A DNA stretch of 64,000 nt. Source: DASRDB01 sp035652815. GTDB taxonomy: Bacteria > Chloroflexota > Ktedonobacteria > Ktedonobacterales > Ktedonobacteraceae. A program made the translations under genes and the position numbers. The stretch lies in contig DASRDB010000003.1 of the NCBI GenBank assembly GCA_035652815.1, forward strand, positions 186,001-250,000. Direction: 5' to 3'. Shown one piece after another: positions 1-9,204 of this stretch. The notes under the pieces were generated by a model, which was not told the origin of the DNA, did not search any database, and saw only the letters and a program-made list of their open reading frames with translations. How positions within the stretch are numbered: position 1 is the first letter of the stretch; each line of letters begins with the position of its first letter.

Positions 1-448
1 CGAAATGCCAGCGAAAATGCCTATGCTTGCGTGCCTCGCGAAAACGCGCCTGCAAGTGATGTGGATAGCCATCAACCAGGTGACGCGGCGCGTTGACAAT
101 CGAGGACAGGAACAGTGGGTCCCAGGCCGACTCCCACTCCTCGGGAACCGGGTGCGCGCTCGGCTCCAACGGCAAAGTCAACATGGCATCATCACGATGC
201 GAACCGAGCAATAGATAGGGATCATACGAGTAAGCCACAGAATCGATATCGGCCAGGGTGATTCCGGCTTCGCGCAGGCAATAATCGATGGCATGAAAGG
301 GAAGTTCATAGGTCGAAAAGGGAACTGGTCGCTTGCCATGCTTCACATGGGTAAAACGCTCTTCCTCGGCAGCAGCCAGAACCACGCCATCCTGTACAAG
401 GCAGGCAGCCGGATCGTGGTAGGCCGCATTTATGCCCAGGGTATACAT
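1..448 (-). CDS. Carbamoyltransferase, NodU/CmcH family (N-terminal part, runs off the window)
   Basis: The frame is open from an ATG at 448 to the left edge, so about 149 N-terminal residues are visible and the rest lies outside. The start MYTLGINAAYHDPAACLVQD, followed by AAAEEERFTHVKHGKRPVPF, is the classic opening of the NodU/CmcH family, which transfers a carbamoyl group from carbamoyl phosphate to hydroxyls of sugars, antibiotics or other small molecules. The HD and EEERF segments belong to the N-terminal Kae1-like ATP/metal domain. A strong ribosome site (GGAGGAGC) sits four bases before the ATG. The substrate cannot be told from the visible part. The family call is firm. Confidence 0.85.
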   Translation of the reverse strand, partial: MYTLGINAAYHDPAACLVQDGVVLAAAEEERFTHVKHGKRPVPFSTYELPFHAIDYCLREAGITLADIDSVAYSYDPYLLLGSHRDDAMLTLPLEPSAHPVPEEWESAWDPLFLSSIVNAPRHLVDGYPHHLQARFREARKHRHFRWHF

Positions 449-515
449 GCTTGCTCCTCCTGCATGTTCGGCCACCTGGACGCAGGCTTGCCAACTCGGA
501 CAAACACAGCAGATG

Positions 516-545
516 GCCGCTTCTCTAATGTACACGAGAAGCGGC
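516..545. repeat. Hairpin between the DUF1992 gene and the carbamoyltransferase
   Basis: GCCGCTTCTC (516-525) pairs perfectly with GAGAAGCGGC (536-545) across a 10-base loop. It lies after the minus-strand DUF1992 gene and in the leader of the carbamoyltransferase gene. No T-run follows on either strand, so a classical intrinsic terminator is not supported; a weak terminator or leader structure is possible. Confidence 0.4.
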
Positions 546-594
546 TAGCAAGCGTTTCACTCTGGTTGCAAAGGGCTATGAGCCTGTTCCACAT

Positions 595-1134
595 TCAAAA
601 CAACCGGCAGGTTTCTCTGAACTGCTGCACCAATTTCTCGACCTCGAAGAAAGGCATATGCATGGCAGAGGGCACACTCAGGTTCAGTGTGAGAATTTTG
701 CGATTGAGTTCGCGCAGCTTCTCGTCGTATTCGCGAGCCGCTTTCTCCACGCAGTCGTTATAGGCCTGTTTCTCGCTGGCAAATGGGGGAACGCGCCGCG
801 TGCGCAGGCTTTCTCCGGCGGCACGCACGCGAGCCAGTTTTTTCTCCTGTCGTTCGATCTCCCGGCGAATCTCCTTCTGGAGTTCGATCTCCGGCGGCGC
901 GTAGTCGTTACTTTTCAACAACCGGTATGCCAGCGTCTTCTCACCCGCCAGATGCTCCTCCTCCAGGTTCAGTGGCTTTCCGGCTCCCCGCAGGTTATCG
1001 AACTCCCCGCGCTCCTGTGCCTCGCGTATCTGCTCTTCAACGCGATAGCGATAGAGCCGCCGCAGGTATTTTTTCGCCTCCTCGGACTGCTGGCCTGTAT
1101 TTTGCGGTGTTTTGCGCCAATCTTTGAAATCCAT
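595..1134 (-). CDS. DUF1992 (DnaJC28-type conserved domain) protein
   Basis: A 179-residue soluble protein. The segment VEEQIREAQERGEFDNLRGAGKPLNL (about residues 31-57) is the hallmark of DUF1992, the domain found at the C-terminus of eukaryotic DNAJC28 and as a stand-alone bacterial protein. The C-terminal half is highly charged and probably helical or coiled-coil (LQKEIRREIERQEKKLARVRAAGESL, then KAAREYDEKLRELNRKILTLNL). No J-domain is present and the biochemical role of the family is not established. It is followed by LarC upstream on the same strand, 63 bases away, but a functional link is not evident. Confidence 0.75.
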   Translation of the reverse strand: MDFKDWRKTPQNTGQQSEEAKKYLRRLYRYRVEEQIREAQERGEFDNLRGAGKPLNLEEEHLAGEKTLAYRLLKSNDYAPPEIELQKEIRREIERQEKKLARVRAAGESLRTRRVPPFASEKQAYNDCVEKAAREYDEKLRELNRKILTLNLSVPSAMHMPFFEVEKLVQQFRETCRLF

Positions 1135-1197
1135 TTTTATGATCTTCTAGCCATCTGCATCGACAATGGAATGCTCATACTTCGCTGATTTTGTTCT

Positions 1198-2403
1198 TTA
1201 CTCTTTTATTATAGCTTCCTGAATAGCCTGCCGCGCAAGTTCGTACACTTCCACAAGGGGCATATTGCGCTCTAGTGCAATGCGCCTGCACGCCTCATAT
1301 TCGGGCGCGGCGCTGATGATTCTCTTACCCAGGCGTTTGACTTTTACCTGGATGTTGCCCAGGGGAGTATCGATTGTTACCTGCTCGCGCTGCGCTTTGA
1401 GACGCTGTACCTGCTGTACGCGCACGCCAAGCGTACTCGTCTCACTCAATAACAGACGCGCCATTGCATCGCCATCCTGCACGCGGCAGATGACCGTCAG
1501 CATCACCGCCGGGCGATTCTTTTTCATCTGGAGCGGCAAATAGCTCACATCCAGAGCGCCCTCGCTCAGCAAACGCTCCATTAAGCCGCCGAGCAGTTCG
1601 CCCGGCATATTGTCGATGTTGCTCTCAAGCACCGTCACCCAATCGGTATCCGGCGCTTCATCAGCAAAGGATAAAGCGCTTACAGGTCTTCCCAGGCAGA
1701 CGCGCAGGCAATTGGGCCAGGGAAAACGCTTGCTTCCAAAGCCATATCCGATCTGCTCGATATGCATGGCAGGCATCTCGAAGCGCGCAAGTGTCGCGAG
1801 GATGGCCGCGCCCGTCGGTGTCACCAGTTCGCCTTCTACAGAAGTTGGCCGCCAGGGCGCTGAAACCTGCCGTAGGATTTCCAGAGTTGCGGGCGCAGGC
1901 ACAGGCAGCAGTCCATGCGCAGTTGAAACATGCCCGCCGCTCAACGGAAGTGGCGAGGCATAGAGTGCAGCAATGCCGAGCGTTTCCACTGCCAGCGCAG
2001 CCCCCACAATATCGATAATGGCATCAATGGCCCCAACCTCGTGAAAATGCACCTCTTCCACCGTACTGCTATGCACTCTCGCTTCCGCCTTGGCAAGGCG
2101 TGTGAAGATAGATAATGTGATTTCGCGTACCCTCTGTGGCAGCGATGAAGCATTCATCAGCGAGACAATATCAGAAAGGTGGCGCGTCGGCTGGTGTTTC
2201 TCATGCAAATTGACGCTAAAACGCGAACCCTGAATACCTTTATCTTCAAAGCGCTCAAGCTGCAAGTCATACCCGCTAATGGGCAGCGACTTCACCGCCT
2301 CTTTCAACGTTTCAAATGAAAAGCCTGCATCTAACATAGCGCCCAGAAACATATCTCCACTGATGCCAGAATGGCAATCGAGATACGCAATATACTGATC
2401 CAT
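1198..2403 (-). CDS. larC: Nickel-pincer cofactor biosynthesis protein LarC (nickel insertion)
   Basis: LarC is a CTP-dependent cyclometallase that inserts nickel into the pyridinium dithiocarboxylate nucleotide to make the cofactor of lactate racemase and related enzymes. The N-terminus YLDCHSGISGDMFLGAMLDAG and the segment EEVHFHEVGAIDAIIDIVGA are diagnostic (former DUF111). The C-terminal part has ESNIDNMPGELLG and RVQQVQRLKAQRE, also typical. Here it is one continuous 401-residue frame, unlike the two-frame larC1/larC2 arrangement of Lactobacillus. Start: ATG at 2403, preceded by AGGA; a TTG two codons upstream is an alternative. No larA, larB or larE lies in the window. Confidence 0.9.
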   Translation of the reverse strand: MDQYIAYLDCHSGISGDMFLGAMLDAGFSFETLKEAVKSLPISGYDLQLERFEDKGIQGSRFSVNLHEKHQPTRHLSDIVSLMNASSLPQRVREITLSIFTRLAKAEARVHSSTVEEVHFHEVGAIDAIIDIVGAALAVETLGIAALYASPLPLSGGHVSTAHGLLPVPAPATLEILRQVSAPWRPTSVEGELVTPTGAAILATLARFEMPAMHIEQIGYGFGSKRFPWPNCLRVCLGRPVSALSFADEAPDTDWVTVLESNIDNMPGELLGGLMERLLSEGALDVSYLPLQMKKNRPAVMLTVICRVQDGDAMARLLLSETSTLGVRVQQVQRLKAQREQVTIDTPLGNIQVKVKRLGKRIISAAPEYEACRRIALERNMPLVEVYELARQAIQEAIIKE

Positions 2404-2472
2404 ACGCAAATTTTCCTGCCATTTCCGGTTTTTTAGTACAGAGAAAGAATTTCTTACTATCCCTCCCCCACC

Positions 2473-2530
2473 GGGCGCTGCCGGGGATGGTCCTTCTCCC
2501 CAATTTGGGACTGTCCTCCCGGCAGCGCCC
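2473..2530. repeat. Inverted repeat upstream of larC
   Basis: GGGCGCTGCCGG at 2473-2484 is matched by its exact complement CCGGCAGCGCCC at 2519-2530, with 34 bases between. It lies between the sigma-like gene and larC, both on the minus strand. It may be a dispersed repeat or a termination structure; no T-run is obvious. Confidence 0.5.
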
Positions 2531-2601
2531 TCCCCTGTATTCTACAATGAGGACACAAAAAGATGCCCTTTTTCAGCCTTTCGTTTTGCGCCCGGAACAG
2601 G

Positions 2602-3510
2602 TTAGAGGAGGGCAAGCCAGAAGAGCTTTTGCACGTCCGAAAGGCTTCTCGATTGCGAGATAACGTCATGCAAACATAAGACCGGTTCTTCCTCATACGC
2701 GCCCGGCACTTCTCGCACTTGCAGATCATGACGCAGGTAGTTCAGGGCATCCTGCAACCTGTTTCGTACAGTACGGTCACTGACGCCCAATATATGGGCC
2801 GCCTCTTTCGCCGTTTTCTCCTCCCAGAACACCAAAAAAATCACGGACCTTAAATGCTCTGGCAGATACATAACCAGCCGGGCAACATCGCTCTCTTCAA
2901 CGGCAAAAAATGCCTGCTGCGCCTGCTCATCAATAAGCTCATCATTGCTGGTAGCCCTGCGTTCCAGGCTCTCAAGCATGATCCGGGGAATGCGTTTCCT
3001 ATCGGCATGCGAAGCCGTCCTCGCAGTCTGATCTGATTCGCCCATCGGCCATTTTATGCGCTTCCAATGCCCTTCCCGTATCATGAAGGCGCTATAGACA
3101 TGTTTTCGCTCATAGCGCAGGCAGTGCAAAAAGTGTTCTTCCCAGAAATGCCGCTCTGAGTCCAGCAGCGCTCGTATCATGCTTTCACATAAATCGGCAT
3201 AAAGATCAGCCGCGTATTGCTCCCGTTCGTGCGGCGGCACATCAATGCTGCCGAGAACCTGCTGCACCCAGCGCTCATTTATCCCCTGCACGCGGCGCAA
3301 AATCACTTCGATCAGGCGATTGCGCCCAGGCTCGTCTCCACATCTCATAGCTACGCGCACACAACGCACCAGCACTTCAAGCGGCAAAGCAAGCGGACTA
3401 TCCACCTCCTCAACAACCTTCCAGAAGGCAGGAGACCCATATTCGGGCAGGGCATTGAAAAACACAATAAGCCGCTCTTGCCAGGGAAGGCTTTCAGGAT
3501 TACGTTCCAT
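2602..3510 (-). CDS. Sigma-70-like protein with region-4 helix-turn-helix
   Basis: A 302-residue protein whose C-terminal part reads like sigma-70 region 4: LPEHLRSVIFLVFWEEKTAKEAAHILGVSDRTVRNRLQDALNYL (about residues 215-262), the usual 'polymerase sigma' helix-turn-helix. The central part (YAADLYADLCESMIRALLD..., about 120-150) could be a divergent region 2, but the canonical region 2 motifs are not clear. The last 40 residues have no recognisable domain. ATG at 3510 is preceded by GGAG at a proper distance. It may be an atypical ECF-like sigma factor or a transcription factor that only borrows the HTH. Confidence 0.6.
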   Translation of the reverse strand: MERNPESLPWQERLIVFFNALPEYGSPAFWKVVEEVDSPLALPLEVLVRCVRVAMRCGDEPGRNRLIEVILRRVQGINERWVQQVLGSIDVPPHEREQYAADLYADLCESMIRALLDSERHFWEEHFLHCLRYERKHVYSAFMIREGHWKRIKWPMGESDQTARTASHADRKRIPRIMLESLERRATSNDELIDEQAQQAFFAVEESDVARLVMYLPEHLRSVIFLVFWEEKTAKEAAHILGVSDRTVRNRLQDALNYLRHDLQVREVPGAYEEEPVLCLHDVISQSRSLSDVQKLFWLALL

Positions 3511-3616
3511 ACCATCTTACTCCAGTCAACTTACCTCAGTATAAAGAGCGATGAAATGACCGTCAAGAATGAGTTTTCTGCAACTTGCAAAAATTCGTCA
3601 AAAAACGTTTCCGCTT

Positions 3617-3644
3617 TTGGCGATATGTGCTGTATTGTTATAGA
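3617..3644 (+). promoter_or_regulatory. Candidate sigma-70 promoter for the YhaM-type gene
   Basis: TTGGCG (3617-3622), 16 bases, TATAGA (3639-3644). It lies about 39 bases before the GTG start at 3683 in a short AT-rich gap between divergent genes. Prediction by eye only. Confidence 0.4.
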
Positions 3645-3682
3645 TGTCCACAGTAAACACATGCAGTTGGGGGAACTGAAAC

Positions 3683-4648
3683 GTGATAGAGAAAACACTA
3701 CAAGCAGGACTACGCCTTGAACCAAAATTACTGACCATTAGCGAGTTACAGGTAAAAGCCACTGCCTTTGGCTGGTTACTGGTTACGGAGACGCAGACGA
3801 AGCTGGCGAAAAGCGGAAAATTGTTCCGGCAATTGAAATTGCGCGATCAGAAAGGCAATTCCATCACCGCGTACCAGTTTGACCTTTCCCGCGTCGAAAC
3901 GCTTATCCCGGAAGCGGGTAAGGTCGCCCTGCTCGAGGGGACGGTTGATGAGTTCAACAACGAAATGGTGCTGAAATTGAGCCGGGCGCAGATCGATGAG
4001 GCGGTATCACCCGATCTCTTTCTGCTGGGAACGCGCCGTTCTATTAGCGCCATCGAGGAACAATTTCGCGAACTTTTCGGCAAAGTGCAGCATCCAGGAC
4101 TATATGAAGTGTTACATCGATGCTTTTCGCCTGAAGTACTCGCCTGTTTCCGGCGCTGGCCCGCCGCCGTTCGACATCATGGAGCCGTCAAGGGCGGATT
4201 GATCGAGCATACCGTCAATGTCACGCTGATTGCGGAGAAGCTGGCGCAACTGTACGCCAGTGATATGTCAATGGTGATCGCGGGCGCGCTGCTGCATGAC
4301 ATTGGCAAGCTCGAAGAGTTGGAAGAGGAGATAGGAATTGGTCTTACTCCTCGCGGGCGCATGTTCGGACACGTCATTCTGGGCGCGAACTACGTCCAGG
4401 CACACACGGAGCCTATCCTGGATGAAGTAACGGCCAACGACCTCGTTCACATCATCCTGGCGCATCATGGCAGCAAGGAATTTGGCTCGCCTGTCAGCCC
4501 CGTCACCCTCGAAGCCTGGATTGTTCACCTGGCCGACATGACCGAAGCGAAGATGACCGGCTTCCTCGATCATTGTGAGCGAACCGCGAACGCCGATGGA
4601 TGGTCGGCATATAGCACAGTCTTTGGCAGCCAGTTGCGCGTGCCGTAA
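3683..4648 (+). CDS. HD-domain 3'-5' exoribonuclease, YhaM family
   Basis: A 321-residue protein with an N-terminal OB-fold nucleic-acid domain (about 20-105: LRDQKGNSITAYQFDL ... VALLEGTVDEFNNEMVLKLSRAQ) and a C-terminal HD phosphohydrolase domain. Metal ligands of the HD domain are visible: GGLIEHTVNV, then ALLHDIGKL, GHVILGANYV and IILAHHGS. This order and spacing match YhaM, a manganese-dependent exonuclease for RNA and single-stranded DNA. GTG start with GGGGGA upstream. Its stop is two bases from a palindromic repeat pair that fills the gap to the convergent glgA. Confidence 0.8.
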   Translation: MIEKTLQAGLRLEPKLLTISELQVKATAFGWLLVTETQTKLAKSGKLFRQLKLRDQKGNSITAYQFDLSRVETLIPEAGKVALLEGTVDEFNNEMVLKLSRAQIDEAVSPDLFLLGTRRSISAIEEQFRELFGKVQHPGLYEVLHRCFSPEVLACFRRWPAAVRHHGAVKGGLIEHTVNVTLIAEKLAQLYASDMSMVIAGALLHDIGKLEELEEEIGIGLTPRGRMFGHVILGANYVQAHTEPILDEVTANDLVHIILAHHGSKEFGSPVSPVTLEAWIVHLADMTEAKMTGFLDHCERTANADGWSAYSTVFGSQLRVP

Positions 4649-4650
4649 CA

Positions 4651-4713
4651 GGGCGACCGCCAGGGTCGCCCCTACCGGAAAGGGCATCGTAGGGGCGACC
4701 CTGGCGGTCGCCC
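4651..4713. repeat. Inverted pair of GTAG-footed REP-like palindromes (GGGCGACC family)
   Basis: An inverse copy (4651-4675, ending CCCTAC) and a direct copy (4689-4713, beginning GTAGG) form a near-perfect inverted repeat. Each copy is itself a small hairpin (GGCGACC / GGTCGCC with a CCAG-type loop). It fills the gap between the convergent YhaM and glgA genes and may terminate transcription of both. A second member of this family is at 52545-52606. Confidence 0.8.
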
Positions 4714-4719
4714 TGGTTT

Positions 4720-6195
4720 CTATTTACCGCTTTTATGAAAAGCCAGCGCGTTGCGATACACTTCGACATAACGCTCGGCTGAGGCATGCCAGGAGTGATC
4801 TGCCGCCATGCCTCGCTGTTGCAGCGTGCGCCAGACATCCTTGAAACGAAAGAGTTCAAGGGCGCGCACAATAGCGGCAAACAATTCCCAGGGATCATAG
4901 TTGGCGAAGGTAAAGCCATTCCCCTCGCCCGTACTGGGGTTATATTCCTGTACGGTATCCGCAAGGCCGCCCACACTGCGCACAATGGGCACGCTGCCAT
5001 AGCGCATAGCGATTAACTGGCCCAGGCCGCAGGGTTCAAAGCGCGAAGGCATGAGAAACATATCGCTTCCCGCGTAGATCATCTGCGCCAGTTCGGTATT
5101 GAAGGTCAGGAAAATCGCCACCTGGTCGGGATGGCGGGCCGCGAGGTTCTGGAACATTTCGTGGTAATGCTGATCGCCAATCCCCAGCACTACAAACTGG
5201 ATGCCTTGCGCCAGCAGCGGCTCGGCTATCTGCGCAATCAGGTCAAAGCCCTTTTGATCGGTCAAGCGCGAGATCATGGCAAGCAGTGGCACATCCGAGC
5301 GAACAGGAAGATGAGCGCGCTCCTGAAGCGCCTGTTTATTGGCCGCGCGTTTATCCAACGAATGCGCATCAAACTGAGAGCGGATATAGCGGTCGGTGAC
5401 AGGATTCATTTCCTGGTAATCAATGCCGTTCAGAATGCCAAACAGGCGGTCACGACGGGAGCGCAGCAAAGGATCGAGCTTTTCGCCAAAGGTGGGCGTC
5501 AATATCTCCTGGGCGTAACGCTCGCTCACGGTTGTAATCGCGTCGGCGAAGAGAATACCACGCCCCATAATATCGACGACGTTCGCCAGTTCGACAATTT
5601 GCGGATAGAGGAATCCACCAGCAGCCACCCCCGCCACTTCCAGAATACGATAGCCAAAGATGCCCTGGTACGCCAGATTATGAATGGTATAGACCGTTGC
5701 TGTATCGGCATAGAAAGGATCATCGCGGTAAACCGTGTGCATCCAGTTGGGAACGATACCGGTCTGCCAATCATTGCAATGGATAATATCGGGAGACCAA
5801 TCAAGCTGGCGCATCGTCTCCACCGCAGCGCGACAGAACAGGATAAAGCGTTCGCCGTCATCGAGGTAGCCATATATATTTTCGCGATCAAAGTAACGCG
5901 GCGCATCGATCATATACACAGGAATCTGCTCGCCAATCGTCGCCTGCATCAGCTTCACGCGCTCTTCATACTTCGCCATCTGCACAGTGACAGACTCACA
6001 TACCGTCTGCAAGCGAAAGCGTTCGGGATCAACCTGGCCATAGCGAGGCATTGCCAGGCGCACATCATGCCCCAGATCGCTTAATGCTTTAGGCAATGCA
6101 CCTACCACATCTGCCAGGCCACCAACTTTGGCGAAAGGGACAATCTCAGCCGCGAGTATCAAGATGCGAAGAGGCCGTTCGTATTCCAAATCCAT
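4720..6195 (-). CDS. glgA: Glycogen synthase, ADP-glucose type (GT5)
   Basis: GlgA elongates alpha-1,4-glucan from ADP-glucose. The 491 residues match the usual family length. The N-terminal Rossmann half starts ILILAAEIVPFAKVGGLADVVGALP, containing the KxGGLxD substrate motif. The C-terminal half has MISRLTDQKGFDLI and the conserved catalytic block MPSRFEPCGLGQLIAMRYGS followed by VRSVGGLADTV. ATG at 6195 is preceded by GGGGAG. The gene stands alone; no glgB, glgC or glgP neighbours are in the window. Confidence 0.95.
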   Translation of the reverse strand: MDLEYERPLRILILAAEIVPFAKVGGLADVVGALPKALSDLGHDVRLAMPRYGQVDPERFRLQTVCESVTVQMAKYEERVKLMQATIGEQIPVYMIDAPRYFDRENIYGYLDDGERFILFCRAAVETMRQLDWSPDIIHCNDWQTGIVPNWMHTVYRDDPFYADTATVYTIHNLAYQGIFGYRILEVAGVAAGGFLYPQIVELANVVDIMGRGILFADAITTVSERYAQEILTPTFGEKLDPLLRSRRDRLFGILNGIDYQEMNPVTDRYIRSQFDAHSLDKRAANKQALQERAHLPVRSDVPLLAMISRLTDQKGFDLIAQIAEPLLAQGIQFVVLGIGDQHYHEMFQNLAARHPDQVAIFLTFNTELAQMIYAGSDMFLMPSRFEPCGLGQLIAMRYGSVPIVRSVGGLADTVQEYNPSTGEGNGFTFANYDPWELFAAIVRALELFRFKDVWRTLQQRGMAADHSWHASAERYVEVYRNALAFHKSGK

Positions 6196-6319
6196 ACCAT
6201 TTCTCCCCAGGAAGCGAATTTGCCGGTCGTCGCTATTTTCAGCACATTATAGCACGACAACTACAAAAAAAGAGCCTGGCATCTTTTCAGGTGCATTATG
6301 TTTTTGCGAAGAGATGCAA

Positions 6320-6390
6320 GAAGCCACCCGCAAGGGGCTTGCTCTACAGTTGCGATGGGCTTGTAGAACCAGCCCCTTGCGGGTGGCTTC
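6320..6390. repeat. Inverted pair of GTAG-footed REP-like palindromes (CCCTTGCGGG family)
   Basis: Inverse copy 6320-6347 ends in CTCTAC; direct copy 6363-6390 starts GTAGAACC. Both carry the CCCCTTGCGGGTGGCTTC arm. The pair lies between the end of the respiratory operon and the start of glgA (both minus strand). A sister pair with changed stem bases is at 38332-38402; a single footless hairpin with the same core is at 26739-26771. Confidence 0.8.
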
Positions 6391-6424
6391 CTGAACCTCA
6401 TACTTCCTGGACTCCACGCTTATC

Positions 6425-7915
6425 CTACACTTTGTAGCGATTGCGTGTCAGGAAATAGAATTGAACGGCGGCCAGAATGCCGATCACGAAGAACGTCACA
6501 ATGGCATCAGCCGAACCCTTACTGCCCGAATAAATTGCCAGTCCGGGGTTAAAGGGAATATTCGTCTCGGTTTCGTTGGGGAAGACCGGCATCGAGAAGA
6601 AGGCGAACGCGGCGATGTAGATGAACAGGCAGGTGCCGACCACCAGCCATTGCCCCAGGCAGCCCAGGTTTTTCTCACCCACAATCGCGAATTCGCGCCG
6701 CGCCACACTTGTCCAGATGACAGCCAGCACCAAACCACCAGCGCACAACAGCGCCGCGATAATGATCTCGTCAGGGTTGGTATGCACCAGCAAAGTAGCC
6801 AGAGACAATACAGCGGTAATCGTGACCCCGCCGATCACGACGAGGTTGCGTCGCACCTTCCAGGCGATAATCGATCCCATCAGCAGAGTGAAAAATGCGC
6901 CTGTAATCAGGGTATCGACGATATATCCCGCCTGCGGAGAAAACGCACAGCTTTGCGGAACAGCCGACTTACGCGCGCAGATGGTGAGATAGTCGCCCAA
7001 CCCGATAAACGACCAGGTATGCATCCAGGCCATCAAAGGATAGATGAACAGCCAGACCAGCAGGAAGATGACACCAAAGGGCATCAGGTTCACACCCACC
7101 ATATATAAGGCTGACATGGTGCGGCCGCGTACCGGGCGCATCAGGTAATGCAGGCGCAGCGCGAAAGCGCCAAGCGTGAGCAAGATGGCAATAACCAGGT
7201 AGATATTGAGAATCGTGCGGACGATGAACAGGCCAGTAATCGGGCCTGGGCATCCTTTCGCCGGATCGATAGCCACCGGACACTGCGGATCAATGAGTGT
7301 AGCCAGACCGGTATCGCTGACGAAGGTATAGTAAATGAGGAACACAATGATCATCGCGATGCCGACCGTAATCATAGTGCGAATCGCGGGGGTTGTGCCA
7401 GGGTCTCGCCGGTCAGGATTGCGCTGCTCGCGCATTGCCAGAACACTGAAAAAGACCAGCGCCACGCCAACTCCAAGCATAGTTGCGCCGATCATCGTGA
7501 AATCAATAGAACCATCCGGGAACCAGAGAAATTTTCCGCCCAGCACAGGATTCCAGGTGAAGCTGCCCTGTGGGAAATACTGGCTCTGCGTCAGCACCGC
7601 CGCGAAGATGACCACCACTCCGGCCACTGTCAGTCCGGCTCCAAGCACGCCAAAAACTATCGGTGGAATGACCGGCTTTGGATCAAACAGCCAGACAACC
7701 ACCTGGATCACAACAAAACCCGCGAGACAGACCAGGCCCAGTGCAAGCGTCCCCAGTTCCAATCCGACCAGCGACGAGGCCGTCATCTCGTTATAAATAA
7801 AGCCAGGGAGCTGTCCCATCAGCAGAGCCGCAATGAAAAAGAAGCCCACCGCGAAGATCATCGCGCGCGCCCAGGTAATGCGGTCTGTTTGCTCCCGCCG
7901 TTGTACTTGTTGCAT
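6425..7915 (-). CDS. Polytopic membrane protein of the cytochrome bc operon
   Basis: About 496 residues with roughly a dozen hydrophobic segments, starting at MQQVQRREQTDRITWARAM (ATG 7915, preceded by GGAAGGGAT). The frame stays open upstream but lacks another ribosome site. Two loops contain cysteine pairs (PQCPVAIDPAKGCPGP and ICARKSAVPQSCAF) that might form disulphides on the outside. No haem, copper or quinone motif is recognised. It is the last gene of the minus-strand operon that begins with split cytochrome b, so a role in assembly or function of that complex is likely but only inferred from position. Confidence 0.65.
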   Translation of the reverse strand: MQQVQRREQTDRITWARAMIFAVGFFFIAALLMGQLPGFIYNEMTASSLVGLELGTLALGLVCLAGFVVIQVVVWLFDPKPVIPPIVFGVLGAGLTVAGVVVIFAAVLTQSQYFPQGSFTWNPVLGGKFLWFPDGSIDFTMIGATMLGVGVALVFFSVLAMREQRNPDRRDPGTTPAIRTMITVGIAMIIVFLIYYTFVSDTGLATLIDPQCPVAIDPAKGCPGPITGLFIVRTILNIYLVIAILLTLGAFALRLHYLMRPVRGRTMSALYMVGVNLMPFGVIFLLVWLFIYPLMAWMHTWSFIGLGDYLTICARKSAVPQSCAFSPQAGYIVDTLITGAFFTLLMGSIIAWKVRRNLVVIGGVTITAVLSLATLLVHTNPDEIIIAALLCAGGLVLAVIWTSVARREFAIVGEKNLGCLGQWLVVGTCLFIYIAAFAFFSMPVFPNETETNIPFNPGLAIYSGSKGSADAIVTFFVIGILAAVQFYFLTRNRYKV

Positions 7916-8062
7916 AGGTTGCAATCCCTTCCAACATGTCGCAAAACCATATACGCGACATGGTTCAGTTCTATTGAAACCGTTGCCTGAGTAACGGTGC
8001 GAAAATTTCAACCACTCAGGTATCGCACTTCTTCAGAAATGAAGCGCGATACCTGAACTCCA

Positions 8063-9091
8063 TCATTGCGAGATTGTTAGCGCCGCCGTCATAACCGGAT
8101 GCAGACGACAGTAGTACACCACAATGTGATTCTTGTTGAAAGTGTACGCTTCAGGCTTCACGATATAGGTAAACGTGCCACCCGGAGCAATAACAGACGC
8201 TGCTCCCGAGTCAAAGACCGTTGCGGGCTTCGGCTCAGCCGGGTTCTCTCCAATGATCGATGTCACAGTGTGGGGAGTCGAACTCTTATTGACCCAGGTA
8301 ATGGTAGTACCCACCTTTACCTTGATATTGGGACTGACAATCTGCTGGTTGGGATTCTTTGGATCATTGACCGCAAAGCAAGCGGGCTGGCAGTTAGCGC
8401 CATTTGGCGAATCAATGATATAGACAGTGATAGACTTCTGATTCGTCAGATCAACAGTTGGGAATGCTCCCACTCCAGAACCCGCTGTAGCCTGGGCCAC
8501 CGCTGTTTCATACTGACTCGGCTGGTTCTGCTGCAAGATACCTGGCACCTGATTGAAACCATTGGCATTCGGTCCGGTCGGATAACCATTCTTGGTCAGG
8601 TAAGCGGGATCAGCAGAACGGATGAGTTCGAACAGGTACTGAATCTGTTCCTGCGTCAGCGGGCCACCAAACTGGTCGCTCCAGGCAGGCATTGAAAGCA
8701 CGGCAGGATTAGCCGGGTTGCCTGGGATGCCACCGCTGATGATGCGTATCACATCTGCGTCACTCAGACCATCAACGGCAGAATTACCATTCAACTTCGG
8801 ACCAGCAGCCCCCTGACCGGTAAGCCCATGACACTGAAAGCAGTACTGCGCGTAGAGAGCCGCGCCGCGCTCAACAGCGGTATTGTGCTGCTGGATTTTA
8901 GATATCGTCTCCCCGTTGGTCTCCATAATCCAGAAGACCGGAATCATCAGCGATACAATTGAGAGCATGATAAGCGCGCCGTAACCGGTCTTCTCAACCG
9001 CGTTCGTGCGCGAGTTGAAGACAAATAGCAGCCCTCCCGCGACAACCAGCACTACTACAATACCTATTGCAGCCTGTACAGGATCTATCAT
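8063..9091 (-). CDS. Membrane-anchored cytochrome c fused to a cupredoxin domain
   Basis: A 342-residue protein with two N-terminal membrane segments (about 5-25 and 38-56), then a class I cytochrome c domain: CFQCH haem-binding motif near residue 86 and a likely distal methionine in VLSMPAWSDQ. After a linker, a plastocyanin-type cupredoxin domain follows (about 220-342), with copper ligands visible as His in NKSSTPHTVTS and the Cys-His-Met set in YYCRLHPVM. One polypeptide thus holds two one-electron carriers, suited to passing electrons from the Rieske/cytochrome b complex to a terminal acceptor. Start ATG 9091 has AGGAAG upstream. Confidence 0.85.
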   Translation of the reverse strand: MIDPVQAAIGIVVVLVVAGGLLFVFNSRTNAVEKTGYGALIMLSIVSLMIPVFWIMETNGETISKIQQHNTAVERGAALYAQYCFQCHGLTGQGAAGPKLNGNSAVDGLSDADVIRIISGGIPGNPANPAVLSMPAWSDQFGGPLTQEQIQYLFELIRSADPAYLTKNGYPTGPNANGFNQVPGILQQNQPSQYETAVAQATAGSGVGAFPTVDLTNQKSITVYIIDSPNGANCQPACFAVNDPKNPNQQIVSPNIKVKVGTTITWVNKSSTPHTVTSIIGENPAEPKPATVFDSGAASVIAPGGTFTYIVKPEAYTFNKNHIVVYYCRLHPVMTAALTISQ

Positions 9092-9204
9092 AACTACACT
9101 TCCTTCCATTCCCTCAAGCTGAACAGCCAGAAGGAATGGCCCTCAAGCAAAAACTTTTTAAATATGGGCGACCGATTTGATCGCCCTTGCTTAAAAACAG
9201 GCGC

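Noticed and set aside
2457..2729. 90-residue Cys-rich minus-strand frame
   Set aside because: Overlaps the end of the sigma-like gene in another frame and runs through an inverted repeat; no ribosome site.
5131..6084. 317-residue plus-strand frame opposite glgA
   Set aside because: Antisense shadow of a full-length glycogen synthase; no ribosome site or recognisable domain.
7148..7990. 280-residue plus-strand frame opposite the polytopic membrane protein
   Set aside because: Composition (very rich in His, Gln, Asn, Arg) is typical of the complement of a hydrophobic gene.
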